A DNA stretch of 64,000 bases from JBCAXA01 sp038534295 (GTDB lineage Bacteria; Pseudomonadota; Gammaproteobacteria; Steroidobacterales; Woeseiaceae): positions 682,001 to 746,000 of the forward strand of contig JBCAXA010000002.1 in NCBI GenBank assembly GCA_038534295.1. The letters are read 5' to 3'. Below the pieces are notes generated by a model that made no database searches, was not told the DNA's origin, and was given only the letters and a program-made list of their open reading frames with translations. Positions 8,580 through 17,873 of the stretch are shown one piece after another (position 1 is the stretch's first letter; every line of letters begins with the position of its first letter). A program made the position numbers and the translations under genes.

Positions 8580-10489
8580 GCGGCCGCATCGATCCGCTGG
8601 GCAATTTGGCGGGGTGTTGGGCAATCGAACAAATCATCGATCGACACGACGCCGGGGAAGCGCTCATCGATGCCCAGCGAGATTTCCGTCAGGGTCAGCG
8701 AGCTGATGCCGACGTCGAACAAGTCGTCGTCCGGCCCAATTTGAATCGGAGCGGCATGCTGTGCGCAGATCGCCAGCACGTTGTCGAGTGTGCCAACGTC
8801 GTCCGCTGGTGGGGTCGGCGCGCTGCCGTCAGCGTCGAACGAGACAGCATTGCCGTCGTACTCGCCCATCGCGAAATTCTGGGCGAGTACGCTACGTTGC
8901 ACTTTGCCGCTGGTCGTTTTGGGGATTCGCGGCACGGGGACGACGTAGTCAACAGTGACGCCGGTCGCGCCGGCGATGCTTTCGGCGATTCGCCCGGCCA
9001 AGGGACGGAAATCGTCAGCCGATCCGCGAAACAGCGCAAACACGACGGTTTGTTCGTCGGCATCCTGCTGACGACGCGCCGCCGCTACGGCAACTTTGCC
9101 GAGTTCCAGTGAGCCAATGTCGAAGGCAAACCGCTCGAGATCATGCGCGTAGTAGTTCTGGCCACTGATGATCACGATGTCCTTCATGCGGCCGCTGACG
9201 ACGAGTTGCCCGCCATCGATAAAGCCGCAATCACCGGTCCGGTACCAACCATCGACCGTTTTGGCATCGCGGGTCTCAGCACTAAGGCCGTAGTAGCCGG
9301 CCGTTACGCTGGCGCCTCGAATTTGGATATGGCCAACATGTTCGTGCGGCAATTCGACGTCGTCGTCACCCACAATGCGCAACTCCACGTAGCGCATCGG
9401 CGCACCGACTTTGACGAACTCGAGAGCATCGTCGTCATTGGCAGCGAGGTGCGCAACGGGCTCGCCGATGCGCAGCCGATGACGGTCAACAAAAACGCTC
9501 GCCAGTGGTTCGTCAAGCGGCATCACGGTGACACCAACGGTCCCCTCTGCCAGCCCGTAAACAGGCAGCATTGCCGTTGAGCGCAGACCGAGCGGGGCCA
9601 TTTTGGTCAAGAACTCATCGCAAATTGCGCGCGAAATAGGCTCGGCGCCATTGAATATCGTCGTGACGTTTTCCAGCGAAATGCCTTGGCTCGGCCGACG
9701 GTCGTAGAACTTCAGAAAGTGCCGATAGCCGAAATTCGGTGAGCAGAGAACGTGTGCCTGGTCGGCAGTCGCGCGCTCCAACCACAGCTGCGGACGGCGA
9801 ATAAACACATCTGTGTCGATAATTGTGTGCGACATGCCCGCCGCGAACTGGCTGAGATGCATCACGATCAAGCCCATATCGTGAGTCAGCGGCATCCACG
9901 ACAGGCCGCGATGCTGATCGGTCCAACTCATCGTCGCCAGAATCGCATCGCAGTGCGCGGTGATATTGCCGTGCGAAATACAGACACCTTTCGGATCGCC
10001 GGTTGAACCGGACGAGTACTGGATGAACGCAAGGTCGGCCGCCTCGCGGGGCTCGAGATCGGGCCGGCTGGCGATGCTGCGATCGAATTCATCGACGCTG
10101 AAACGACGCTCGGTAGCAATGCCGGCAACCGTCGCCGCATCGGAGTCTTCGAGCAGCGCTGGATGACGAAGCTGCGTAAGGATACGGGTGAGTTTCTGGC
10201 GCTGCTCTTCGGTCTTGCCAACGGCGATCGGCACCGGGACCGCACCAGCCAATACCGCGCCCCAAAAACCGATCAAGAACGTCCGGTTTGAGCGGGTGTA
10301 GATCACGAGTTCATGGCCGGGTCGAACGCCCTTCTCAGCCATTGCGCCGGCAGCGGCCCCCGCCAACCGACCGAGTTCGGCAAAATCGAGAGTGCGGGTG
10401 TTGTCAGCGCCGCTGACCAGATTGATGACGCGGTCCGCTCTCAGGCTAGCGCGAAACAGCGCCGCCAGATCGGGGTGGGTTGATTTCAA
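8576..10489 (-). CDS. Fatty-acyl-AMP ligase fused to an acyl carrier domain
   Basis: 637 residues from a TTG at 10489, which overlaps the P450 stop codon (TTGA) and has AAGGAG at good spacing. The adenylation domain (about 1-535) shows YSSGSTGDPKGV, SWMPLTHDMGL, VYGLAEGTVG, GWYRTGDCGF and the catalytic-lysine region PKTTSGKVQRS. The last ~75 residues form a carrier domain with a phosphopantetheine serine in DVGISSLTL. Layout matches FAAL enzymes that activate fatty acids and load them onto a carrier. Its tight coupling to a P450 suggests the loaded acyl chain is oxidised by the P450 or an acylated product is made. Substrate unknown. Confidence 0.88.
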   Translation of the reverse strand: MKSTHPDLAALFRASLRADRVINLVSGADNTRTLDFAELGRLAGAAAGAMAEKGVRPGHELVIYTRSNRTFLIGFWGAVLAGAVPVPIAVGKTEEQRQKLTRILTQLRHPALLEDSDAATVAGIATERRFSVDEFDRSIASRPDLEPREAADLAFIQYSSGSTGDPKGVCISHGNITAHCDAILATMSWTDQHRGLSWMPLTHDMGLIVMHLSQFAAGMSHTIIDTDVFIRRPQLWLERATADQAHVLCSPNFGYRHFLKFYDRRPSQGISLENVTTIFNGAEPISRAICDEFLTKMAPLGLRSTAMLPVYGLAEGTVGVTVMPLDEPLASVFVDRHRLRIGEPVAHLAANDDDALEFVKVGAPMRYVELRIVGDDDVELPHEHVGHIQIRGASVTAGYYGLSAETRDAKTVDGWYRTGDCGFIDGGQLVVSGRMKDIVIISGQNYYAHDLERFAFDIGSLELGKVAVAAARRQQDADEQTVVFALFRGSADDFRPLAGRIAESIAGATGVTVDYVVPVPRIPKTTSGKVQRSVLAQNFAMGEYDGNAVSFDADGSAPTPPADDVGTLDNVLAICAQHAAPIQIGPDDDLFDVGISSLTLTEISLGIDERFPGVVSIDDLFDCPTPRQIAQRIDAAA

Positions 10490-11793
10490 ACCTGTACTCC
10501 TTGGCGCCGGTCGAGGTGCATCGTAACGGTGTGGCCCGGCCGGAGATTGATGCCGAAGCGCAGGTCTAGCCTCGGCTCCTCTACCAGCGCTGGCACGAAC
10601 ATCGGCAGCAAACGGTGAAAGTGTCGGCACATCTCCAGCATCGCGAAAAACTCGCCAATGCACCGGCGCGGACCGAGTGAAAAAGGTATGTAGGCAGGAT
10701 TGTCGGCGCCGGCAAGGAATCGATCAGGATCGAAGTCCTCGGGCGAGGTCCAATGCACCGGATCGCGGTGCAGGAGATACGGCGACAGCAGCAGATTGGT
10801 GTCCGCCGGAATGTCTATATCCAGCACCGTCAGCGCTTCGGCCGTGCGCCGCGAGAACAGCCAAACGGGTGGGTAAAGCCGCAGCGTTTCGCGCAGCATC
10901 GCCATGGTCCGCGGTAGCTCGCCAACCCAAGCCAGCGGGTCGTCCGCCGCTTCACCGGCTGTTGTCAGCTCGTTGACCAGAGCATCGGCGAGTGCTGGGT
11001 TCGTCGCCAGCTGGTGCCAGGCGAACGTCAGGGTCGCGGCCGACGTCTCATAGCCCGCCACCACGAGCGTCATAACCTCATCGACGATTTCCTTGTCTGT
11101 GAGCTCGGCGTCCAACGCCGGCGCACCGAACAAAAGCTCATCGAGAAAGTCGATGTGACGGCGCTCTGACACGCGGCGCTCCTCGATGATCGCCTGCACG
11201 TCGTTCCTTGCGCTCCGCAATCGAGTGACGGCCCGCAGGTCGCGCGCGAATTCCTCGCTCAATAGCCGAAACGGGTTGGAGTCGGCGCGACCGAAACGTT
11301 GATCGAAGTCGTCGCTAAAAATCGCGCGTTGGATTATCTCGAGGGCGAATCGGCTCATTGTCGCGTTGACGTCGACCGTCGCCTGCTCCATTGCGGCACT
11401 TGCCCACTCGACTGCCAGCCGGTCAACGACCGCGTCGATGGCAACTACGTGCTCGGCAATACGCCGGCGCGTGAACGCGGGCTGCAAGGCGCGGCGGTGG
11501 CGACGCCACAGTTCGCCGTCGTTAACAATGATGCCGTTGCCGAGCAGCATACGGACCCGCTCGAAATCCGTGCCTTTGCGCAGCTGCTTGTGTTGTCGCA
11601 GCAACAGCGCATTGACGTGTTCGGCGGAATTGACGAACAGCGTTGGACCGCGCCGCTCGTCGTTGAAGGCGACAATCGACCCAAATTCTTCCTGGGCGGC
11701 ACGGAGGCGCTCGAGCGTCTCAATCGAAACACCGAGATCGACGGTCTCGACTGGCCCGCGCAACGCTGTCGTTTTGGAATCCTGTGACAGCAT
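10486..11793 (-). CDS. Cytochrome P450
   Basis: 435 residues from ATG 11793. The longer upstream in-frame extension is unlikely because it would run through the divergent acyltransferase gene. I-helix oxygen-binding motif AGYETS, ExxR in ETLRLYPP, and the heme loop FSLGPRRCIG with the cysteine ligand are intact. No membrane anchor is visible, so a soluble bacterial P450 is likely. Sequence style (KGTDFERVRMLLGNGI, GELWRRHRRALQPAF) fits the CYP102/fatty-acid-like clade of class I P450s. No ferredoxin or reductase gene is adjacent. It overlaps the acyl-AMP ligase by 4 bases, implying a shared lipid pathway. Confidence 0.93.
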   Translation of the reverse strand: MLSQDSKTTALRGPVETVDLGVSIETLERLRAAQEEFGSIVAFNDERRGPTLFVNSAEHVNALLLRQHKQLRKGTDFERVRMLLGNGIIVNDGELWRRHRRALQPAFTRRRIAEHVVAIDAVVDRLAVEWASAAMEQATVDVNATMSRFALEIIQRAIFSDDFDQRFGRADSNPFRLLSEEFARDLRAVTRLRSARNDVQAIIEERRVSERRHIDFLDELLFGAPALDAELTDKEIVDEVMTLVVAGYETSAATLTFAWHQLATNPALADALVNELTTAGEAADDPLAWVGELPRTMAMLRETLRLYPPVWLFSRRTAEALTVLDIDIPADTNLLLSPYLLHRDPVHWTSPEDFDPDRFLAGADNPAYIPFSLGPRRCIGEFFAMLEMCRHFHRLLPMFVPALVEEPRLDLRFGINLRPGHTVTMHLDRRQGVQV

Positions 11794-11861
11794 GCCTGAC
11801 ACCGTCGCTAAACAGCCGGCAAGTTTACCGTGCGTCCGTAGCCTGCGGTAGGATGGCGCGC

Positions 11862-12623
11862 ATGTCGTCGCCGGTCCCCGATCACTCCGATAACCGCTCG
11901 AGCGCCTCGTCCAAGCCGGCAAAGCGCGGCCCGTCGACGCGACGGCTCGATTGGCGCCGCCGGCTTTACTACCGACTCGGACTGCCGCTGGTTCGCCTGA
12001 TTTTGGCGTTATTTTGGCGGAGCTACCGGTTCGAGTTCTTGCCGGGTCAAGAGACCTTGTTTCGAGATCCGCCACCGGCAGGAACCGCTCCGTGCTATTG
12101 GCATCAGCACCATTTGCTGTGCGCCTTTTTGATCAAGCAATGGCTGCGCGGCGGGTTCAAGGCGGGATTCCTGATCAGCGACTCCGTGGATGGCGAAGTG
12201 CCGGCGCGCATCGCCCGCTCTTGGGGTGCCGAAGCGATCCGCGGTTCCGCCAATCGAACCGGCGCGGCCGCGATGCGGGAAATGCGCGACATCAGTCGCC
12301 GCGGCGTCGGTATTGTCACGACCGCAGATGGCCCGTTAGGGCCGAAAGCCGAGTTCAAAACCGGTGTCGTGTTGATGGCCAAGCTCAGCAACGCCGCGAT
12401 GCTGCCGCTCAGTTGTGCGGCCGAACGGGCGTGGTACCTCAAACGCTGGGACCAGTTTATGATTCCCAAACCGTTCAGCCGAGTCGTTGTTGCCATTGGG
12501 ACGGCCGTGCCACCGGTCGCTGGACTGTCGGAGACCGCGCTAGATGGCGGTCGACAGCAGATGCAGGACCAGCTAGATCAACTCGAAGCAGCCTGTCAAA
12601 AAACGATGCTGAACAACGATTAA
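11862..12623 (+). CDS. Lysophospholipid acyltransferase-like protein, DUF374 family
   Basis: 253 residues from ATG 11862, chosen for the TAGGA 8 bases upstream; ATG 11853 is possible. The DUF374 pattern is clear: YWHQHHLLC near residue 90, SDSVDGEV, a RGSANRTGAAAMREM block and TTADGPLGPKAEFKTG. DUF374 proteins belong to the LPLAT superfamily and, in Gram-negatives, are linked to lipid A-type or other acyl transfer at the inner membrane. It is divergent from the P450/acyl-AMP-ligase operon (68 bp between starts), so all three may act in one acyl-lipid pathway. Confidence 0.82.
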   Translation: MSSPVPDHSDNRSSASSKPAKRGPSTRRLDWRRRLYYRLGLPLVRLILALFWRSYRFEFLPGQETLFRDPPPAGTAPCYWHQHHLLCAFLIKQWLRGGFKAGFLISDSVDGEVPARIARSWGAEAIRGSANRTGAAAMREMRDISRRGVGIVTTADGPLGPKAEFKTGVVLMAKLSNAAMLPLSCAAERAWYLKRWDQFMIPKPFSRVVVAIGTAVPPVAGLSETALDGGRQQMQDQLDQLEAACQKTMLNND

Positions 12624-12708
12624 CAGTATTTTTCTAGAAGTACTCAAACATAGAAGGCCGGTTCGGGCCTGAGACCGCGCTGATCGGCGCGGGGCAACAA
12701 CGCAATGG

Positions 12709-13098
12709 TTATAAGAATGCGTAGCGGACCGTGACGACATGCCGGCAAGACTGATCCTGGGTCGGGTAGCGCCATGAGCGAACGGCAGCGACTGAGCTTT
12801 TCGCAAAGCGTTTCGCGCGGGCGCCAGAATCGGTTGCGACGTCGCTAACGACAATGTCGTAAGGCTTGCCGTCAGTGGCGATAGCCAGCGTCACGATCAC
12901 CCTCGCCTCCACTAACGCTTCGCCGCCTGGGCTCAAGGGTGGATACAAAGGCGCAACGCGCACCGTAGGTTGGACGTTTGCATCGCACGCCGGTTGCAAG
13001 GACGCTTGCGCCGGTGCCAGAACGGATGTCGCGAGGGCGAGCGGCGCACACAGTCGCGTGCCGAGAAGCACGCACCGCTCACGTCGAAGAAATATCAT
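12709..13098 (-). CDS. Small exported protein with a lone TonB C-terminal domain
   Basis: 129 residues. A signal peptide (about 1-33, ending APAQA) precedes a TonB_C-like fold: APLYPPLSPG, then VEARVIVTLAIATDGKPYDIVV, and FAKSSVAAVRSWRYP near the end. There is no membrane anchor or proline-rich spacer as in real TonB, so it is a free periplasmic TonB_C domain, a type found in many gammaproteobacteria with no settled role. A full-length TonB lies 0.9 kb away beyond the PadR pair. The gap 12624-12708 has only a weak GC stem (ccgcgc/gcgcgg). Confidence 0.7.
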   Translation of the reverse strand: MIFLRRERCVLLGTRLCAPLALATSVLAPAQASLQPACDANVQPTVRVAPLYPPLSPGGEALVEARVIVTLAIATDGKPYDIVVSDVATDSGARAKRFAKSSVAAVRSWRYPTQDQSCRHVVTVRYAFL

Positions 13099-13175
13099 AG
13101 AAACAGAGTTTTAGTTGGGAAACCTAAAGGGCTTTCCCAGTCACGGCTTAGCGCCGCGTGCGCTACTGCCGAGAA

Positions 13176-13565
13176 TTAGAGTCCGGAGAAAATCGCCAGC
13201 TGCATGAAAAACAAGGTCGCTGCCGTTATCGCGCTGCCGAGAAACCCGGCCATTGCCCATCGGCTGAACGGCGTGACTTCGTCGACAGCAATCGCCAAGC
13301 CATTCGGCGTGGCGACCAGCCGCGGCGCATCGAGATGCGTGCTCCAGCACGCCGCCAGCACCGAGTCGGCGTTGCCCATCAGCGCAACCGCGTGTTCCCG
13401 TGCCGCTTGCGGCGAATGGCCGCGACCGATGGCCTCATCGTAGAGCGTGCAATAGTGGTCGGTTAGCTCGTCTTCGAGGCGGCGAACCCACCGCTCGTCG
13501 ACGCCAGCAACGCGGAGCCGATCGCCCAACGCGGCGTATGAGTCGTTTGGGATGGACTCACGCAT
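13176..13565 (-). CDS. Membrane protein with permease-prefix (HAAS-like) domain, PadR partner
   Basis: 129 residues from ATG 13565, which overlaps the PadR stop by 8 bases (ATGCGTGA). Residues ~10-75 form a helical domain with RRLEDELTDHYCTLYDEAIGRGHSPQAAREHA, like the HAAS/permease-prefix domain commonly encoded after PadR-type regulators. A single transmembrane helix follows at the C-terminus (AMAGFLGSAITAATLFFMQLAIF). In other systems such domains precede permeases or act as small membrane partners of PadR; here the protein stops after one helix. Function unknown; the coupling to PadR is the main clue. Confidence 0.72.
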   Translation of the reverse strand: MRESIPNDSYAALGDRLRVAGVDERWVRRLEDELTDHYCTLYDEAIGRGHSPQAAREHAVALMGNADSVLAACWSTHLDAPRLVATPNGLAIAVDEVTPFSRWAMAGFLGSAITAATLFFMQLAIFSGL

Positions 13566-13893
13566 GACTTGGCTGCAGCGCGGTATTGACGCCCTGCTGA
13601 ATCCGGTCCCACTCACCGGTCAGGTCTTCGAGGCGGCGCCGTCCAGCCGCAGTCAGGGAGTAGTAAACCCGTTGACGTCCGTCCACTTGCCGTCGCCGCG
13701 ATGCGAGCGCGCCGGCTTTTTCGAGCGAGTGCAGCGCTGGATAGACCACACCTTCGCCGATTCGAATTGCTTCGCCTGTGACGAGGCGGATCTTGCGGAC
13801 GATTTCGTAACCGTACATCTCGCTGTCTGCCAACAGACGCAAGACCAGTAACTCGGGCACGCCGGTCATGAACGGCGGATTCGATCGGGCCAC
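13558..13893 (-). CDS. PadR-family transcriptional regulator
   Basis: 111 residues from GTG 13893 (AAGGAT 7 bases upstream). The winged helix shows LLVLRLLADSEMYGYEIVRKI, then GEGVVYPALHSLEKAGAL and the wing RRQVDGRQRVYYSLTAAGRRRL, all standard PadR subfamily-2 features. It heads a two-gene unit with a HAAS-like membrane protein and faces a divergent tonB gene. Two inverted repeats in the shared upstream region (13908-13932 and 13978-14000) are its likely operators, giving autoregulation and control of tonB. Confidence 0.92.
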   Translation of the reverse strand: MARSNPPFMTGVPELLVLRLLADSEMYGYEIVRKIRLVTGEAIRIGEGVVYPALHSLEKAGALASRRRQVDGRQRVYYSLTAAGRRRLEDLTGEWDRIQQGVNTALQPSHA

Positions 13894-13907
13894 AGAACGA
13901 TCCTTCG

Positions 13908-13932
13908 GTTAAAGTTCTAGCATGCCTTTAAC
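13908..13932. promoter_or_regulatory. Inverted repeat over the padR promoter (possible PadR operator 1)
   Basis: GTTAAAG at 13908-13914 and CTTTAAC at 13926-13932 are exact complements separated by 11 bases. A perfect TTGACA lies on the minus strand at 13947-13942, so the repeat covers the place where the -10 box and start of padR transcription would be. Autorepression by PadR is inferred. Confidence 0.55.
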
Positions 13933-13977
13933 TGCAAGGTATGTCAATCTTGTTCGGCGCACGGCGGTCGGACACAC

Positions 13978-14000
13978 TATACCTGGTTGTTCTAGGTATA
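13978..14000. promoter_or_regulatory. Inverted repeat in front of tonB (possible PadR operator 2)
   Basis: TATACCT at 13978-13984 and AGGTATA at 13994-14000 are exact complements with a 9-base spacer, ending 13 bp before the tonB ATG. PadR proteins typically bind short AT-containing inverted repeats next to their own gene. The site is placed to block tonB. Confidence 0.55.
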
Positions 14001-14013
14001 TGGAGCTCGCCAC

Positions 14014-14646
14014 ATGAGGAACTCGCCATCGTCTTTGTTATTGGCCGCGCCGTTGTCGGCCGGTATGACCCTAGCGCTGTTGTTTGTAATGCATGCGTTG
14101 CTGTTGCAGCGCATTGCCGTGCCTATTGGCGGCGGGTTGATATCGATTCCGCCAGTTAAGATCGTCGAGATAACGCCGCCGCCACCTAAAACAACCGCGT
14201 TCGATCCGCCGCCGCCGCCCGAACTTTCGGCGTTACCAAGAACGTCGCTGACCGTCGCCGCACTGCCCGATCAACCACTGACCCGCCCGCGGGTGCAACC
14301 GATCGAGGGTGTTGCCGTGGATTTCGGCCCTGGCCACGGTCCGGCGAGCTATCCGCCGGCACCGCTCGACAACTCGGCAGCGATCTTGCTTCGCCGCACT
14401 CGGGCCCTATATCCCGCCGAGGCCATTCGTCGCGAAATGTCGGGCTTTGCGACAGTGCGGTTCGACGTTACTGCCTCGGGCACCGTCACCAACGTCACAA
14501 TCGTTGCGGCAAGTGATTCAGTATTTATGAAGCCCGCACTGCAAGCCGCTCGCAAACTTAAGTTTCGAGCGCGTCATGTCGACGGGCAAGCCGTCGTCAG
14601 CCGCGGTCACGAGCTGCGTTACCGGTTCGATTTCGGCGCGCTTTAA
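14014..14646 (+). CDS. tonB: TonB-like energy transducer
   Basis: 210 residues. One N-terminal membrane anchor (about 10-33), a proline-rich spacer (VEITPPPPKTTAFDPPPPPEL, about 50-75), and a TonB_C domain from ~125 (LYPAEAIRREMSGFATVRFDV, then ALQAARKLKFRARHV). It would couple inner-membrane energy from ExbBD to an outer-membrane receptor or act in another TonB-dependent process. No exbB, exbD or receptor gene is nearby. It is divergent from the padR unit and has an operator-like repeat right before its start. Confidence 0.85.
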   Translation: MRNSPSSLLLAAPLSAGMTLALLFVMHALLLQRIAVPIGGGLISIPPVKIVEITPPPPKTTAFDPPPPPELSALPRTSLTVAALPDQPLTRPRVQPIEGVAVDFGPGHGPASYPPAPLDNSAAILLRRTRALYPAEAIRREMSGFATVRFDVTASGTVTNVTIVAASDSVFMKPALQAARKLKFRARHVDGQAVVSRGHELRYRFDFGAL

Positions 14647-14665
14647 ACGGCGCGAGTTCGCCCGG

Positions 14666-16090
14666 TCAGTCGTCAGACTGACCCAGTGTCTCTAGAAACA
14701 GGTCACGTACCTGTTCGACGTGGGCGTCGACATCTTTGGCGCGCCACTCCGACGTATCGATGGGCGGCAGGACGTCAACCCGAACTCGAGCCGGGTGCAA
14801 AAATATCCCGCCTTTTGGCAATACGTCGGTGGAGTTGTGAATGACGATCGGGACCATCGGTACTCCGGCCTCACGCGCAATGTGGAACGGGCCTTTTTTG
14901 AACGCGCCGAGCTTGTCGCCGACGCTGCGCGTGCCTTCGGGCGCGACAGCAATTGAGATGCCCTTGTGCAGGGTATGCGTCACCGATTTGAGACTGCGGA
15001 TCGCCTTTTCGGCGTTTTGCCGATCGACGAACACCGTGTCGGCGATGCGGAACAGCGGTCCGGCAAGCGGGTGCATCGCGAGCTCTTTTTTGGCGATGCC
15101 GGTGAAGTCTCGTCGCAGCAGCCGCGCAACAATGAGCGCGTCGGTTACGCTTTGGTGGTTGAAGACGAACACCGCCGGGCGCTGCGACCAAACGTGTTCC
15201 TCGCCGTGTATGTCGAGTTTGATGCCGGACAGGGAGCTGCCGACTTCGCCCCAGATCGTCGTGGCAAGATTGACCGCTTCGCGCTTGGAGCGATTCAAAA
15301 ACCAGGTCGGTGCAATCGACAGCGCGGCGCCGATGAACGAACCGTACGACAGGCCGGTGCGCAGAAATTCCTTTGCACCGGGAAATCCGCGCGAGTCAAA
15401 ACGCTGAATGGGCCACCGTTTCGCTTCGGCGTGGCGAGTTAGATCGTTGTCCGGGTTGGTCGGATACGGTTGCCCGACCGCCTCCAGCAGCGGAATGTCT
15501 TCGGCGCCATCGGAATAAAAGTAGGCATCGCTGAGTTCGCCGCCGGTCTCGGCCAAAAACCGCTGGGCGGCTTCGACCTTGCCCTTGCCGTAAACAATCG
15601 GCCCTTCAATGTCGCCGGTAAATTTGCCGTTGGCGACCGCGAATCGATTACAGAAGATGTTCTCAACGCCGAGCTCACGAGCGATCGGCTCGACTTGATA
15701 GCGGGTGGCCGACGTGACAATCGCGACGCGATGACCGAGCTCTTGGTGGCGACGAATCAGCGTCCGCGATTCGGGGAATATTGTCGCGGCCGTATGGCGG
15801 CGAAAGACTTTCTCGCCAAGTCGTTCGAAGTCACGTTCCGATTCTCCGATGATCGCTTCCGCGCCTTTGTGAATCAGCGTGTCGTAGCTCGACCCGTTCA
15901 GGCGCGTTCCTAGCAATGACGTAATCTGACCGAACGCCTGGCGCGGCGATGCGCCGCCCTCGCGCAGCCGCTCGAACATAAACGACGCGACGGTAAACCC
16001 GGCCACGAGCGTACCGTCGAGATCGAAAAAAGCCGTGGTGCCCGCGCCGCCTGGCGCGTCGTCGAGATGTGCCACTGTATCGACGCTCAC
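14666..16090 (-). CDS. Bifunctional HAD-IB phosphatase / 1-acylglycerol-phosphate acyltransferase (PlsC-like)
   Basis: 474 residues. The N-terminal HAD-IB domain (about 15-225) has FFDLDGTLVAG (motif I), IVTSATRYQVEP (motif II), the lysine in YGKGKVEA and YFYSDGAEDIPLL (motif III). The C-terminal LPLAT domain (about 290-465) has NHQSVTDAL (NHX4D-type with Gln) and VAPEGTRSVG. Fusions of this kind are known in gammaproteobacteria and actinobacteria and are thought to combine lysophosphatidate acylation with a phosphatase step. It is a single gene convergent with tonB. The exact lipid product is not deducible. Confidence 0.88.
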   Translation of the reverse strand: MSVDTVAHLDDAPGGAGTTAFFDLDGTLVAGFTVASFMFERLREGGASPRQAFGQITSLLGTRLNGSSYDTLIHKGAEAIIGESERDFERLGEKVFRRHTAATIFPESRTLIRRHQELGHRVAIVTSATRYQVEPIARELGVENIFCNRFAVANGKFTGDIEGPIVYGKGKVEAAQRFLAETGGELSDAYFYSDGAEDIPLLEAVGQPYPTNPDNDLTRHAEAKRWPIQRFDSRGFPGAKEFLRTGLSYGSFIGAALSIAPTWFLNRSKREAVNLATTIWGEVGSSLSGIKLDIHGEEHVWSQRPAVFVFNHQSVTDALIVARLLRRDFTGIAKKELAMHPLAGPLFRIADTVFVDRQNAEKAIRSLKSVTHTLHKGISIAVAPEGTRSVGDKLGAFKKGPFHIAREAGVPMVPIVIHNSTDVLPKGGIFLHPARVRVDVLPPIDTSEWRAKDVDAHVEQVRDLFLETLGQSDD

Positions 16091-16159
16091 GATGCTGAAA
16101 TCCTGCCTGTGGGATCAGCGATATTCTGCGTGCTCCTCCTAACGATAGCCAGCGTTGGG

Positions 16160-16621
16160 TTACGCCATCGCCTGCCTGCGGCGAATTATGTTGCGCAGCA
16201 CAAAGCTCGACTCTAAGCGCGCGACGCCCGGCAAGGCCGACAAGACTTGCCGATGCAGTTTCTCGTAGGCGGCAAGATCGGCGACGGCGACTTGTACGGC
16301 GTAGTCGACGGTGCCCGCCATGAGGTCGCAGCTCACCACTTCCGGAACTTGCCGTATGGCTTTTTCGAAGGCCCGCAGCGTTGCCTCAGTCTGCGACTCG
16401 AGAGTTACCTGCACGCGCACCTCAGTGCTTGCATTGAGCGCCGCCGGCGCGACATTTGCCGTGTAGCCAAGCAGCACTTGCTCGTGTTCCAAGCGGCCAA
16501 TTCGCCGCGAGCATGCGCTGGTGGACAAGCCAATACGGCGGCCTAGATCACTCAGCGATACACGCGCATTTTCTTGCAGCGCTTTGATGATCTGGCGATC
16601 AAATCGGTCGAGTGTATGCAA
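16160..16621 (-). CDS. Lrp/AsnC-family transcriptional regulator
   Basis: 153 residues. The N-terminal HTH (LDRFDRQIIKALQENARVSL, RIGLSTSACSRRIGRLE) and C-terminal RAM/AsnC ligand domain (about 65-145) are complete. It is divergent from alanine dehydrogenase with a 129-bp shared upstream region holding a 15-bp palindrome. Lrp relatives beside ald genes (AldR-type) activate ald in response to alanine; the same role is likely here. Confidence 0.92.
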   Translation of the reverse strand: MHTLDRFDRQIIKALQENARVSLSDLGRRIGLSTSACSRRIGRLEHEQVLLGYTANVAPAALNASTEVRVQVTLESQTEATLRAFEKAIRQVPEVVSCDLMAGTVDYAVQVAVADLAAYEKLHRQVLSALPGVARLESSFVLRNIIRRRQAMA

Positions 16622-16646
16622 GGTTTTTTCTCAGGAAATCGATTTT

Positions 16647-16661
16647 GCAAAACAATTTTGC
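16647..16661. promoter_or_regulatory. 15-bp palindrome, probable Lrp/AsnC operator between the regulator and ald
   Basis: GCAAAA-CAA-TTTTGC is an exact inverted repeat in an AT-rich stretch between the two divergent starts, 26 bp from the Lrp gene and 90 bp from ald. Lrp-family sites are typically 15-bp AT-rich palindromes. A ligand-dependent switch of both genes is inferred. Confidence 0.6.
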
Positions 16662-16750
16662 GCCCGTAACGGCGAACCTGCCAGTAATTGCAAGATTTTC
16701 CGGGCACAGACGAAATAAAATAGCGCGATCATATTGGTTGGAGCAATCTA

Positions 16751-17860
<1,110 letters not shown>

Positions 17861-17873
17861 CGTCGCGACTCGC

